Assembly (NCBI RefSeq): GCF_964204645.1 | Contig: NC_134033.1 | Span: 14,448,155 to 14,512,154, forward strand | From: Tubulanus polymorphus | Lineage: Eukaryota > Nemertea > Palaeonemertea > Tubulaniformes > Tubulanidae | Length of the DNA stretch: 64,000 nt | Reading direction: 5' to 3' | Part shown: positions 13,744 to 27,100 of the stretch, piece by piece | Position numbering within the stretch: the stretch's first letter is position 1 | How the letters are laid out: the number at the start of each line of letters is the position of its first letter | Notes under the pieces: model-generated | What the model saw: only the letters and a program-made list of their open reading frames with translations | Told to the model about the DNA's origin: nothing | The model's database searches: none | Made by a program: the position numbers and the translations under genes

Positions 13744-13790
13744 ACCTGATGAAGGCTGTTAGTCAACAGCCCCGAAACCGTGATTTCATT
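13744..13790 (+). other. Hammerhead-like core, possible Penelope-type retroelement relic
   Basis: CTGATGA is followed by a 7-bp hairpin (GGCTGTT, loop AGTC, AACAGCC) and then CCGAAAC, the order of the conserved core and stem II of hammerhead ribozymes carried by Penelope-like elements. The pair closing stem II next to CTGATGA is not standard and I could not find a clear stem III, so it may be decayed or coincidental. Confidence 0.25.
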
Positions 13791-15522
13791 TTGATAAATT
13801 CTATCGCGAGAAATTCGATTTCTGGAACTTCTTCGTCGATCTACAGTTAAAACCGGATTAGAGTGTTTTGTCATGCAACTATACTAAAATGAAATATTGT
13901 GGCGCCGCCGCCGCCGCATCGGCCACAGGTATACGTTTGCATTTCATAAAACGCGATCGAATGTAAAACAATTACCCGTAATACACCCATCTAACCTATT
14001 ACCTGAGTGATGATGTTCATTCAGCTGTGTTTGTCGTCGCCGATAAGCCGGTGGCAGTATAGTATGAACCGCAGAACTTGCTGAATTCCACACTTCCCTT
14101 AATAGTGCCTCGTCTAAGCGATCATAGGATCTCTACCCTTTTTCCCAGACCTCGCTCGAAGAACAACTGTGTCAAACTATATACAGTCAGTTCAGAATAC
14201 CCAGTCAGAAATTCAACTGTCGTCGGGTCACCTGCCTAACGATAATTGATGAGTCGATTTTTTGAAAAATGGATCTATTGAAAATGCGTACATTAATCGG
14301 AATAAAAAAGGGGGAAGGTCGATAAGACGCGTGCGCGCGCGCATCGTTATCTTTCTTCTAGAGATCGAAAACGAATTATACGTCACGTCAAAATGTATAG
14401 ATACGGGATGTCTGCTGATACTGCGACCGACACGTGTGCGTCCGTACGTAGATCCGCCGCCTCGGTATCGGAGCTAACGTCTTCGAAATGAATGATGATC
14501 AAAGAACTTTTAATGGCTTCATTCTGCGTGCGAAAATCGAATACACGATATATACGTAATGCCTGAAAGCCGGGGACGCACTCGGGACGATATCGATTTC
14601 CGATAGCCGCGATTTGTAACCTAATGTCGCCTCGGGCCAGTTGCAAATTCATGGCCTAGATTTTTGGACCAGTCTAAGATCGACTTCCTTCTATAACCAA
14701 TCTAACAACTTGAGACTAGTATTAGGATTTATGACAAATTTTGGACTTAAGTTGCGACTGTGCAACCGGGCCTGAGTTGTCAGCGATCTCGATCGGGCGT
14801 TTTACAGAATTCACCTCTTTTTTATCGTGAAATCGATTAGACCTTTTTGCGTACCCATCAGTCGCACCTGCCCCAGAACGAAATAAGAGGTTTGATTAAA
14901 AATCGGAAATCTAAGTACAGAATAGTTGGATGTTCGATATACAGCATATCACATCTTTCACGTTCTATTTTTTTTCATAAATCGAAGTTAATTGGAAATT
15001 TGCTAGCCCTGCATCTTTTTCTCCCGATACGCGCCGCCATCATCAACAACAACATCGCCATGAGAGATGAGAGTCCCAGCCGAAGCCTTCTCGGCAAAAG
15101 TCGGCGATATTGATATTTCAGATTTGATAATTACTCGAAATGAGTATACTGAACGTACGGTATTCACAAATGAAATTCACTTACTGTCAATCGTTATAAT
15201 GAATTCGACGCAGTAAATCCTATGACACCGACTGGCTGAGTACTGTACAATACAGCAATTAAATAGCTAATAAATAATGAATGCTAGCGCGTATTGTACA
15301 TATGAAGAACTTCGAGTATTTTATTCAATAGTTTTTAAGTGCTGTTCTTCTTACCGGCGTATATTGTGGGAAAAGTCACTCGGGTCAGTAATAAGAGCTT
15401 TCCAGAAAGGTTAACCGGGCCTCGGCTTTCGTAGTCTATCCGTAATACTTTAATCCCAACCATTCGAAATTTGTCTCCGAAACGACGAGGAGAATCAAAC
15501 GACAATTACGGAAAAAAAATCA

Positions 15523-15731
15523 AAAAATGTTTCCTTGAGCTAGTAGTTTATTCAATGTGTCAATTCCATCCTAATGGCCATCTTCAGCGATACTGACTTA
15601 CAACAGAAATCATGAGATTTAGACTTATCATGTAAACAAAAGTGAAGAAAACTAAGTAATAATATAACATAGAAACATTAACAAGCTAAACTGATAAACG
15701 TTGAATACATTACTAGTTCAAGGAAACATTT
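15523..15731. repeat. Inverted repeat with gtttccttgarctag arms
   Basis: The left arm aaaatgtttccttgagctag and the right arm ctagttcaaggaaacatttt are complementary except for one base. On the minus strand the interior reads gctgaagatggccattagga, a phrase typical of retroelement 3' ends. Probably a short transposon relic. Confidence 0.55.
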
Positions 15732-17337
15732 TCGGACTTTATTTTTCCCTATGATTGTGGGATTCTCAATATAGGTTCTTTTTTCTTGTTGAATTCTCTA
15801 TAGATTTTTTTCCGTTAAATGCAAGGCTTGAATTCATAAACTAATTTCAACTAGGCCTTTACATGATCCGAGGCATTCAGATATTAAAAGTTGATATACT
15901 AGGTCTATGTTACAGTCCACTCGCGTACGTTCATCAACTTCCCGGGAATTCTAATATGGAAATAAATCCAACACTCGGACAGAAAAAAACCGAGTCCGAT
16001 GAGGTTTCAATTAGTTCATGAGCCTGAAAATGACATAAGACGAAAGAACATAAGAAGAAAGACATAAGACTATAAGAAGAAACGTCGAAAATAAATCGGT
16101 AACTAAAAGTAACATTTTCTTTCTTTTTTATCTTTCTAAGCGTGGGATTCTTCTCTCCATAGTCGTTACAACACCGTCACAATGGACGTTATTCTAGTCA
16201 AGAAAATCCCGAGACAAGGGGTTTGCTTAACGTACATAATAAGTCATCTATGCCAACTCGATCGGAAATCCGTCTGGTATATATACAAGCTTGCTAACAG
16301 TAACCGTTCTCAATGTGTACCGGTAACACACTGAGCTCCGTGTTCTTTTAATCGGTTTGACGTTTTTATAATCACTCGCAGAACACGAAGCAGTTTTCGT
16401 TCGTCGTTCGATTCGCTGTAATTGGAACGACAAGCGCTTTTTTATGGAACTTTATTAACCGGGTAATTACAAACCGCGCGCTATCTAACGACGAGATCAA
16501 TATATCCAATCACCCGTAAATTACCAATGGTCGCCGAACATACATCTGCGCACAGCACGGTGGAGTCTGTAGCTGTTAGCAATGCAGGAATCTCGTCGTA
16601 GATTATTTTCCGTCGATTATTATGTAATTTGTGATGTTTACGAATGCTTGAAATTGTATTAGCTGTTTTGCTGAACGTGTATAACAAATGATTGTAAATT
16701 TGGCGCAATACCGATTAGTTATTTGAAGAATTGAGAAATTTGATGTCAAAGTTGTCCATTTTTAGTTCAGATATTAGAATAAACCAAACCTGTAACTTCC
16801 TCAGTATCGAATACTGACCATCATGACAATCATGGGACAAGAAGAATATTCAGTTTCAGGTAAGCTAACGTCTATTGTGACATAAAATTGCTCGAAATGA
16901 CCCTATATTACCTCACATTAACACCTGTTCGCACTGATTATTAGGTTGAATAATAATGCTACTAGATTGCTCTAAGTCAGTCAGGAAACACGAAGCAACT
17001 TAACATATCCTTGCATGGGTATCGGTCAATTTCAACAGAAAGGGACCTTGCGTTGGACCAATTACTTATAACCAATGTTGTGTTGTAACCAATAACGCAT
17101 TAGATTATCTCCATTCTTATTCCCAATTTCTATTTCTATTTCTGAAACGGCCTTTCGATAAGCCGGTTCCACGTAACAATGGTCCTAAATTAGGTGACTG
17201 AAGCAAGGTCTACTAACCACTCTGTCCTTCGCCGAATAATTTTCATCCATCAACTCCAGGTGGCTGGTTTCGCAAGGTAATCAAACATGTAATGAAATGA
17301 GATTGCCACTTGATATCAGAATGATATCACTTAGGCT

Positions 17338-17540
17338 AAAAAATTACTGCTTTGTTTCTCATTAATTCTGCTGAGCTTAAAAGTTGTCCCTGCCGGCCGC
17401 CTATCTACCTTGTACATTACTTTTTCAAGATCACGATCTGACAATAACAGACCCGCCAGTTATAAAAATGGAATGATTAAAAATCTTAGTACAGTTTATA
17501 AAATGACCCGGCCGATTAGGAGAAACACGGCGCGATTTTG
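17338..17540. mobile_element. MITE of the GTTTCTC...GAGAAAC family, copy 1
   Basis: About 200 bp bounded by tttgtttctc and gattaggagaaaca. Internal shared words are ctgctgagcttaaaagttg, cggccgcctatctacc and acccggccgattaggag. Other copies in the window are at 30.9, 41.2, 61.3 and 63.3 kb. Confidence 0.6.
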
Positions 17541-17702
17541 TTTTAGCCTTTTCAGGTCCAAAGCTGCCGGGTAGACGTAACTCTAAAAAGTGTGATCACG
17601 GTGTTACTACGCACCTCAAAATAACGAACCAGAAATCGAGACTCTCTGGGTATAATTAATAGCACGTGTTTTCCCCCAAATGAGGATTCAAATGAAACTA
17701 AT

Positions 17703-17774
17703 TTCTACGGAAGCGTCCTCGGGACATACTGTTCTATTTTCTACGGAAGCGCCCTCGGGACGTACTGTTCTATT
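17703..17774. repeat. 36-bp tandem duplication
   Basis: Two adjacent copies of a unit starting ttctacggaagcg and containing cctcgggac differ at two or three positions. Confidence 0.8.
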
Positions 17775-18596
17775 TTCCATTCTAAGCTGAAGAAAAGAAT
17801 ATTTTTCCAATTTTTGCGAAATGTCGTCTGTTACACCTGTCCGTGACGTCCAATCTACTTGGATAGTTTCGCTATGAAGGGAACGGATTTTCTTTTTTTC
17901 TTAATAGAGAATTATGTCCTTAGGGTCATCCTGAAAATTACATCCAGCATCTATCGACGTTTCGTAACGAACAAATCATGCGGTCCCCTGAAGTTCACTG
18001 TAACGAGATTTAACCGCAGTACACCGGTGTTTATACGCGCAAATAAGATAACCCCCTCTAGTTCAAATTTCTTTTAAAACGCACTATATTTTACGTCATT
18101 TCCAGGTACAGAAGGTAACGTCTACAGGACACGCAACTAAGGAATCCTTGCCAAAACGTGGAGCTTCAGCTTAGTGTCTTAGAATTCAGACTTCACCAGG
18201 AAATGAATCCTTACCGAGCATATGCGGAGACCCCAGCGTGGCATCTGAAGGGCAGTGTCTACGGATGCGTCTTTTTAACGAGAATTCCCGGAAAACAGCG
18301 TCCACAGGACACACTTCAAGATCGTCGCTGCTATGCACACGCACACGACGCCGTCGCTGATGTGCTGGAATGGCCCGCAGCGGTTATGCTTACGTGTGTG
18401 CATCGAGTCTCCGTGATTGGCGTAATTAGTCAATACTGCATCGCGACGACCGCCGCTGAACACGTGTGTTGTACGTTGTCCTGGTGTCTTATCATCTTTT
18501 TGCAAAGTGGTGTATCCGTAACTAGCACCGTCACCTGCACCGCAACCAACGTGCGTTATACCAGGTACCACCTCCCTGGTTATACCTTAATACTTC

Positions 18597-19046
18597 GTGT
18601 AGGCCTACCGCCGTTAGTACCATGTAGGCCTACCAGCTGCAGTACCGTGTAGGCCTACCACCTGCAGTACCGTGTAGACCTACCTCCTGCAGTACCGTAT
18701 AGGCCTACCACCTGCAGTACCGTGTAGGCCTACCACATGTAGTACTGTGCAGGCCTACCAGCTGCGGTACCGTGTAGACCTACCACCTGCAGTACCGTGT
18801 AGACCTACCACCTGCAGTACCGCGTAGGCCTACCAGCTGCAGTACCGTGTAGACCTACCACCTGCGGTACCGTGTAGACCTACCACCTGCGGTACCGTGT
18901 AGACCTACCACCTGCAGTACCGTGTAGGCCTACCACCTGCGGTACCGTGTAGACCTACCACCTGCGGTACCGTGTAGGCCTACCACCTGCAGTACCGTGT
19001 AAGCCTACCACCTGTAGAACCATGTAGGCCTACCACCTGCAGTGCC
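18597..19046. repeat. 25-bp minisatellite, 18 copies, built of palindromes
   Basis: The unit is 25 bp and repeats for 450 bp, exactly 18 units, with substitutions but almost no length change. Each unit contains the perfect 10-bp palindrome GTAGGCCTAC, a CTGCAG (or AGCTGCAG) palindrome and often GGTACC. The upstream frame from 18158 runs into it, but neither side resembles a known protein. Confidence 0.92.
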
Positions 19047-21136
19047 ACCGAAGTGCCGCAATAAGTATCAACGTCTTTATCGAATATACGTCAGTAAAAC
19101 TCAATTATATGTTGCACCAGGCCTCCGATGCTAAAGTTCTTTTTTCTCGTGTCAGAAGTTTTTGATAGCCACTTCAATAAACTACCGAGTAGTTCTTTGA
19201 AATCGGTCCCGGTTTTAAAACCAATATTCTATTCTATCGTTATCCATATAGTCGATAAGAACTTCTCATTTCAACTTTCCTACAATTGCATATTGTCACC
19301 CACGCGGCAGTGCGATACGCTCCGGTTTAGGACTTGTTAGCTATCGGAAAATATATTGAATTTCATCTCGGAGCTATGAAATTCATTCAGACAAGTTTTA
19401 TCCATTTGCCGCGTCGTGGAAAGGGCTTGCCATTGAGCGACGCTATACTTCAAAAATACCCCGGGAAACGTATTTTAAACAAACAACGTGCGTAAGAGAT
19501 CTGAGTGATATACATATCGGATTGGTACATCTGATGCAAATGAATGACTCAAATACTTTTTCGCAGACGTTACGCGGAAATTAACCATTTTATGTATACG
19601 TGCATGTAGTTTTTTTATGTATACTTTATCGCCGGTTAAAGTAATGGAAAGAAGCCATCTTATAAGCGATAAAAAGTTGATTAAAGAAGAAGTAGTCTTG
19701 CCTAACGATAATTGATATCGTGAGAAGGCCGTATTTATTAAATACTTACCGAGTAGCTTGTGATAATTAATCCATGCATGTGGCTAAACTGCATCCATCC
19801 ACCTTAGGTTAGGGCTGAACTGCGATTAAAGACGAAGGAGGTGAACCAATAAAGCTTGAATATATACTTGAAATATAGTTGTTGTGAGAATAGCGCCGAT
19901 GGTGTAGTTGTAATTCCTCATCGGAGAATCCCGTACACCGCGAGAACCTTACCGTCGTTGTCACCGGCAGCATCGCCACTGCGGCATCGTCGCGAAAACC
20001 GTCACTCAATGATAGGTCGCGAAAGAGGGAGATGATACGCACGTGAAACGACAACGCTCGAAACCCCGTTGAAGTCTCAGAGTCCCGTGTGTGAAACAAC
20101 CTATTAATTACTGTCAGCGGTACTCGCGAAGCTCCTGTCGCAGGCGGCACTGGTGGCAGAACTACTTGACCACGCGGCGTTCGTAACCTAAGAGCTCGCG
20201 TAATGCGTCGCATTATGCACTTAAGCAATCTGGTTTGTTGGCGGATGGGAACTCAGTGGGCACTGTAGAATTAACTCGAAACACTTAAATGCTACTAGAA
20301 ACCCCATTAACAATGGTCAAACACATTAACAGGTCGATATTATGTATTGCCGATAATGTATAAAGACTTATATTCAATTTTGTCTCTGCAGTCTAATGGG
20401 TTTCGGTTGTTGGTTGGTTCTGTGTCCTTGAGAGTCGACTAATTTTTGTCATGTATGCAACTTTGGTAGGTCTGAGTTGGCGTGATAAGATTTGAAAAGC
20501 TACGCGTCGAAGATATCGGTGCTTCGTCTAATGAATATGGGTTTGAATATATACATCGTATAAATCGGTTTAAATCACCTTCATCATAAACCATGTACGT
20601 ATTCGATTTCTAACTTGTCGAGTCGAATTTCAGATCGGAAAGCTATAACACGAAAATCCATATATTTCAATCTTCGTTCTCCGTTCGTTGTGACGAATAA
20701 AGCCAATCAATCGGCTTGTATGGACAATACTAGAATTTTCAAAGCCTTTGATGGAACGAATAATGAAGACGATTCGCTAAATTGCTGCTGATGTAATAAA
20801 GAAAAAATGATCCACTCAACATTTAGATTACGTTGTTGCAGATGTAAAACTGAAATTTATATAAGTAAAATACAATATCCTAGGTCCATCGTTCAGATTG
20901 GTTTAGATTTAAGATACGTGTATTCCGTTGAAGCTGATGTAAGCTCTGAGGATAGTGTATGAATATGATATGTAATCCATTTCTCGTAAGTCCGTTGTTC
21001 TTATCGGTCAATATGCAAGTGATCTCCAATCTGAAATCAATCGGTCAATACATTATGATTGCATATTGAGAATTATATTTTACCAAGTAAGCTGATGAAA
21101 TATGGAGAAAAAAGTATACAAAACGAACCTATGCTA
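19047..21136. other. Intergenic region downstream of the His-rich gene
   Basis: No gene is recognised. A 139-codon open frame at 19809-20228 (minus) has no motif or splice context that I can support. The 3' untranslated region of the His-rich VWA gene should begin at 21136 and run leftwards. Confidence 0.4.
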
Positions 21137-24100
21137 TCATTTCGAGTACCAGGTCCAGGTTTGACCACTTTTCTTCGCTTTTCCGGGCTTCTCTTCATAA
21201 TATGGTCCGCTACTCCAAGTCCAAGACGTACTGCCACCTGTTTTTCCAGTACCTTTCGTCGTCCATTTACTATTTTTTCTTCTTTTATTCCATTTTCCAT
21301 TCTTCCCACTTGATTTCCATTGACCATTGGAATTCTTAATCAATGAGTTCATTCCACCCTTACCACCATAAGTAAATGGTTTTAGAATCGTTCCAGATCT
21401 AACTTTTTTTCCATTCTCGTCAATGTACGACCACTGCCAGCGTCCAGCGCCACCACGTCCAGCCTTTTTGTTTAATGTACCTCCGCTATATTTGCCGCTT
21501 TGATATCTCTTTACCTTTACCTTTCCGCCCCAGAGTCCATTCTTGGAACCTATGTGACTCTGTTTACGGTTTTTCAATGAGCCGTATTTACCCAGTCTAT
21601 ATCTCATTTTCGGCCTAAATGTATAGCGTGTCTTAGCTCCAGTTCCTCCGTATCCGTACTTCCATCCACCACCACCTATCCCATGGCCTAATCCATGTTT
21701 ACCACCATGACCACCAGTTTTGAATCCTTTCCTTCTGTGTTTACCATTCATCTTAAAGCCACCGATTTGACTTCCACCGCCTCCCTTATAGCCTAATCCT
21801 TTGACACCACCAATTTTATAACCTTTCCTTCCGTGTTTACCATTCATCTTAAAGCCACCGATTCGACTTGCACCGCCTCCCTTATAGCCTAATCCTTTTC
21901 CACCACCAATTTTATAACCTTTTCTTCTGTGTTTACCATTCATCTTAAAGCCACCGATTCGACTTGCACCGCCGCTCTTATAGCCCAATCCTTTTCCACC
22001 ACCAATTTTATAACCTTTCCTTCTGTGTTTACCGTTCATCTTAAAGCCACCGATTCGACTTGCACCGCCGCTCTTATAGCCCAATCCTTTGACACCACCA
22101 ATTTTATAACCTTTTCTTCCGTGTTTACCATTCATCTTAAAGCCACCGATTCGACTTCCACCGCCTCCCTTATAGCCCAATCCTTTGACACCACCAATTT
22201 TATAACCTTTCCTTCCGTGTTTACCATTCATCTTAAAGCCACCGATTCGACTTGCACCGCCTCCCTTATAGCCCAATCCTTTGACACCACCAATTTTATA
22301 ACCTTTCCTTCCGTGTTTACCATTCATCTTAAAGCCACCGATTCGACTTCCACCGCCTCCCTTATAGCCCAATCCTTTGACACCACCAATTTTATAACCT
22401 TTTCTTCCGTGTTTACCATTCATCTTAAAGCCACCGATTCGACTTCCACCGCCTCCCTTATAGCCCAATCCTTTGACACCACCAATTTTATAACCTTTCC
22501 TTCTGTGTTTACCATTCATCTTAAAGCCACCGATTCGACTTCCACCGCCGCTCTTATAGCCTAATCCTTTTCTACCACCAATGTTATACCCTTTCCTTCC
22601 ATGTTTACCATTCGTTTTGGTACCACCCATCCAGCCCGAACCACCTTCAGTGTGGCCTAATCCCAGTCTACCACCATGAACAACAGTTTTGTATCTTCCA
22701 GTTCCATGTTTACCAATCATTCTTAAGCCACCAATGCGACCTCGACCACCTCCATTATAGCCGAATCCTTGTCTTTCACCATGGCCACCGCGTTTGTATA
22801 TTTTGGTTCCATGCTTTTTATGACGCTGTCCCTTGTGAGGCATCACATGTTTTCCTGCATGGTGTCCACGGTGTCCATGATATCCGTGATGGCTTGGTTT
22901 TCTATGGTAGTGTCCCTTGTGTGGCTTCATATGTTTTTCTGGATGATGTCCATGATGTCCTGGTTTCCGGCGATGGTGTCCCTTGTGAGGAATCATATGT
23001 TTTTCTGGATGATGTCCATGATGTCCTGGTTTTCCGTGATGGTGTCCCTTGTGAGGCATCATATGTTTTACTGGATGATGTCCATGATGTCCTGGTTTTC
23101 CGTGATTGTGTCCCTTCTGAGGCATCATATTTTTTTCTGGATGATTTTCATGATGTCCTGGTTTTCCGTGATGGTGTCCCTTGTGAGGCATCATATGTTT
23201 TTCTGGATGATGCCCATGGTTTCCTGGTTTTCCGTGAAGGTGTCCCTTGTGAGGCCTCATATGTTTTTCTTGATGATGTCCATGATGTCCCGGTTGTCCG
23301 TGATGGTGTCCCTTGTGAGGCATCATATGTTTTTCTGGATGATGCCCATGTCCCTTATGAGGCATCATATGTTTTTCTGGATGATGTACATGATGTCCAA
23401 GTTTTCCATGATTGTGTCGCTTCTGAGGCATCATATTTTTTACTGGATGATGTCCATGATGTCCTGGTTTTCCGTGATGATGTCCCTTGTGAGGCATCAT
23501 ATGTTTTTCTGGATGATGTCCATGATGTCCTGGTTTTCCGTGATGGTGTCCCTTGTGAGGCATCATATGTTTTTCCGGATGATGCCCATGATGTCCTGGT
23601 TTTCCGTGATGGTGTCCCTTCTGAGGTATCATATTTTTTACTGGATGATGTCCATGATGTCCCGGTTGTCCGTGATGGTGTCCCTTGTGAGGCATCATAT
23701 GTTTTTCTGGATGATGCCCATGTCCCTTATGAGGCATCATATGTTTTTCTGGATGATGTACATGATGTCCAAGTTTTCCATGATTGTGTCGCTTCTGAGG
23801 CATCATATTTTTTACTGGATGATGTCCATGATGTCCTGGTTTTCCGTGATGGTGTCCCTTGTGAGGAATCATATGTTTTTCTGGATGATGTCCATGATGT
23901 CCTGGTTTTCCGTGATGGTGTCCCTTGTGAGGCATCATATGTTTTTCCGGATGATGCCCATGATGTCCTGGTTTTCCGTGATGGTGTCCCTTCTGAGGTA
24001 TCATATTTTTTACTGGATGATGTCCATGATGTCCTGGTTTTCCGTGATGGTGTCCCTTGTGAGGCCTCATATGTTTTTCTGGATGATGTCCATGATGTCC

Positions 24101-27100
24101 TGGTTTTCCGTGATGGTGTCCCTTCTGAGGTATCATATTTTTTACTGGATGATGTCCATGATGTCCTGGTTTTCCGTGATGGTGTCCCTTGTGAGGCATC
24201 ATATGTTTTTCTGGATGATGTTCATAATGTCCTGGTTTTCCGTGATGGTGTCCCTTGTGAGGCTTCATATGTTTTTCTGGATGATGTCCATGATGTCCTG
24301 GTTTTCCGTGATGGTGTCCCTTGTGAGGCATCATATGTTTTTCTGGATGATGTCCATGATGTCCTGGTTTTCCGTGATGGTGTCCCTTGTGAGGCATCAT
24401 ATGTTTTTCTGGATGATGCCAATGATGTCCTGGTTTTCCGTGATGGTGTCCCTTGTGAGGAATCGTATGCTTTTCTGGATGATGTCCATGATGTCCTGGT
24501 TTTCCGTGATGGTGTCCCTTGTGAGGCATCATATGTTTTTCTGGATGATGTCCATGATGTCCCGGTTTTCCGGGATGGTGTCCCTTGTGAGGCCTCATAT
24601 GTTTTTCTGGATGATGTCCATGATGTCCCGGCTTTCCGTGATGGTGTCCCTTGTGAGGCCTCATATGTTTTTCTGGATGATGTCCATGACGTCCTGGTTT
24701 TCCGTGATGGTGTCCCTTGTGAGGCCTCATATGTTTTTCTGGATGATGTCCATGATGTCCTGGTTTTCCGGGATGGTGTCCCTTGTGAGGCATCATATGT
24801 TTTTCTGGATGATGTCCATGATGTCCTGGTTTTCCGGGATGGTGTCCCTTGTGAGGCCTCATATGTTTTTCTGGATGATGTCCATGACGTCCTGGTTTTC
24901 CGTGATGGTGTCCCTTGTGAGGCCTCATATGTTTTTCTGGATGGTGTCCATGATGTCCTGGTTTTCCGTGATGGTGTCCCTTGTGAGGCCTCATATGTTT
25001 TTCTGGATGATGTCCATGATGTCCTGGTTTTCCGTGATGGTGTCCCTTGTGAGGCATCATATTTTTTACTGGATGATGTCCATGATGTCCTGGTTTTCCG
25101 TGATGGTGTCCCTTGTGAGGCATCATATGTTTTTCAGGATGATGTCCATGATGTCCTGGTTTTCCGTGATGGTGTCCCTTGTGAGGCATCAAATGTTTTT
25201 CTGGATGATGTCGATGATGTCCTGGTTTTCCGGGATGGTGTCCCTTCTGAGGCATCATATGTTTTTCTGGATGATGTCCATGATGTCCTGGTTTTCCGTG
25301 AAGGTGTCCCTTGTGAGGCATCATATTTTTTACTGGATGATGTCCATGATGTCCTGGTTTTCCGTGATGGTGTCCCTTGTGAGGCATCATATGTTTTTCT
25401 GGATGATGTCCATGATGTCCTGGTTTTCCGTGATGGTGTCCCTTGTGAGGCATCATATGTTTTTCTGGATGATGTCCATGATGTCCTGGTTTTCCGTGAT
25501 GGTGTCCCTTGTGAGGCATCATATGTTTTTCTGGATGATGTCCATGATGTCCTGGTTTTCCGTGATGGTGTCCCTTGTGAGGCATCATATGTTTTTCTGG
25601 ATGATGTCCATTATGTCCGTGATGGCCTGGTTTTCTGTGGGTCTTGAGAGGCTTCATATGTTTTCCTGGAAGATGGTCATGATGTCCGTGATGTCCTGGT
25701 TTTCGATGACGATGTGCCTTTTGAGGCTTCATATGTTTTCCTGGATGATGTTCATGCTGCTCTGGTTGTGTATGATGGTAACCTTGCTTTCTAGGATTTT
25801 TTTTCGGTGGCCTATTAAATGAAGTTATCGGCAGTTTTGATGCAGGGGATAGAATGGGTCCGATTAACCGTGTTGGTCTTTCAACACGGGGCTGTGTCAG
25901 CTGAGCACTAGATGAAGGTACCGGAGCGGGAGCGTTTGACTTGTGCCTTGCACCAGGATGTTCTGATGGTCCATGCCCTTTTCCTAGTGGCTTCTTACCT
26001 TGTGGTTTTGCAGCAGGCTTCTTTGTCTCCTGCCCCTTTGGTTGAGGCTTCCTACCTTCTGGTTTCTTAGTCTCGGTTGGTTTCGGTTGTAGCCCCGCAC
26101 CAGGCAGCTGCATTGTTTCATGTATCTTTGGTTGAGGCTCTCTACCAACCGGTCTCCTAATTTCAGGTCTATTTGGTTGTGGCTTAGCACCAGGGGGCTT
26201 CCTTATTTCATGCCTCCTTTGTTTTTTCTTCATGCTAACAGGTTTCTTAGTTTTAGGTTTTGACTTCTCACCAGGTGGCTTCCGTGTTTTATGCCCCTTC
26301 TGTTGAAGTGTCGTACCGCTAGGCTTCTTTGTTTCGGGTCCATTTGGCTGTGGCCTCGCACCATGTGTCTTCATTATTTTTGGCCTCTTTGGTTGTTTTT
26401 TCGGTTTCTCAGCTTTAGGTTTTGACTTCGCACCAGGTGGCTTCCGTGTTTTATGACCATCTGCTTGTTTTCTCGTTTCAGGTACATTTGGTTGCTGTTT
26501 CATACCTGGAGATTTATTTGTTTTACGCCCACGTGGAGGCTTCGTAGCGTGTGCATACGAGGGTGGCTTGATCGGTCGTACAGTGACTGGTGCAGTTTTA
26601 TACCAAGGATATCGCGGTGACCAGTACGGGTAGTTGGGGTATGGTCCTATTGATTGCCTGTAAACTGGTTCACCGTTATAACCAATCAAAGGTTTGCCAC
26701 CTCGGTCGATTAGGGGACGGATCGGATACCCGCTAGAGCTGTAAATCATCCTACCGTTTGGACCTCGCACGAAATCACGCCATGGCATTCCGGGCCATGT
26801 TGGATTATCGTTGTTTCGATATCCCCGTTGGAGGGGATATCTCGGTGAAAACCGAAAATATCGTTGTTGTCTAAAGAAGGGTTCATATCTACTTGATGGA
26901 GACATCGGATACCATCGATCGCCGGGACTTCCATAATTCTTAGGAAAGTGATCTTCTGGAAGCCTTTTCGGAACAGGCTTTCTACGTTTATCGTTCGGAT
27001 TTTCTTCCCCGGCGCAATTGAATATTTTGTCCCTCACGAATGCCGGATTCTGGGCGTTACCAGCAGTCATTGTGACAAATCTATCACCAAAGAAGTCAAT

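Noticed and set aside
18158-18652. 164-codon plus-strand frame next to the minisatellite
   Set aside because: No motif, no splice or promoter support, Cys/Thr-rich composition typical of random GC-rich sequence, and it runs into the tandem repeat.
19809-20228. 139-codon minus-strand frame
   Set aside because: Longer than average, but no recognisable domain and no neighbouring exon in phase.
22769-25822. 1017- and 917-codon plus-strand open frames over the His-rich array
   Set aside because: They are antisense shadows. The 66-bp period is a multiple of three, so a unit without stops stays open in other frames; they have no signal peptide or other gene evidence.
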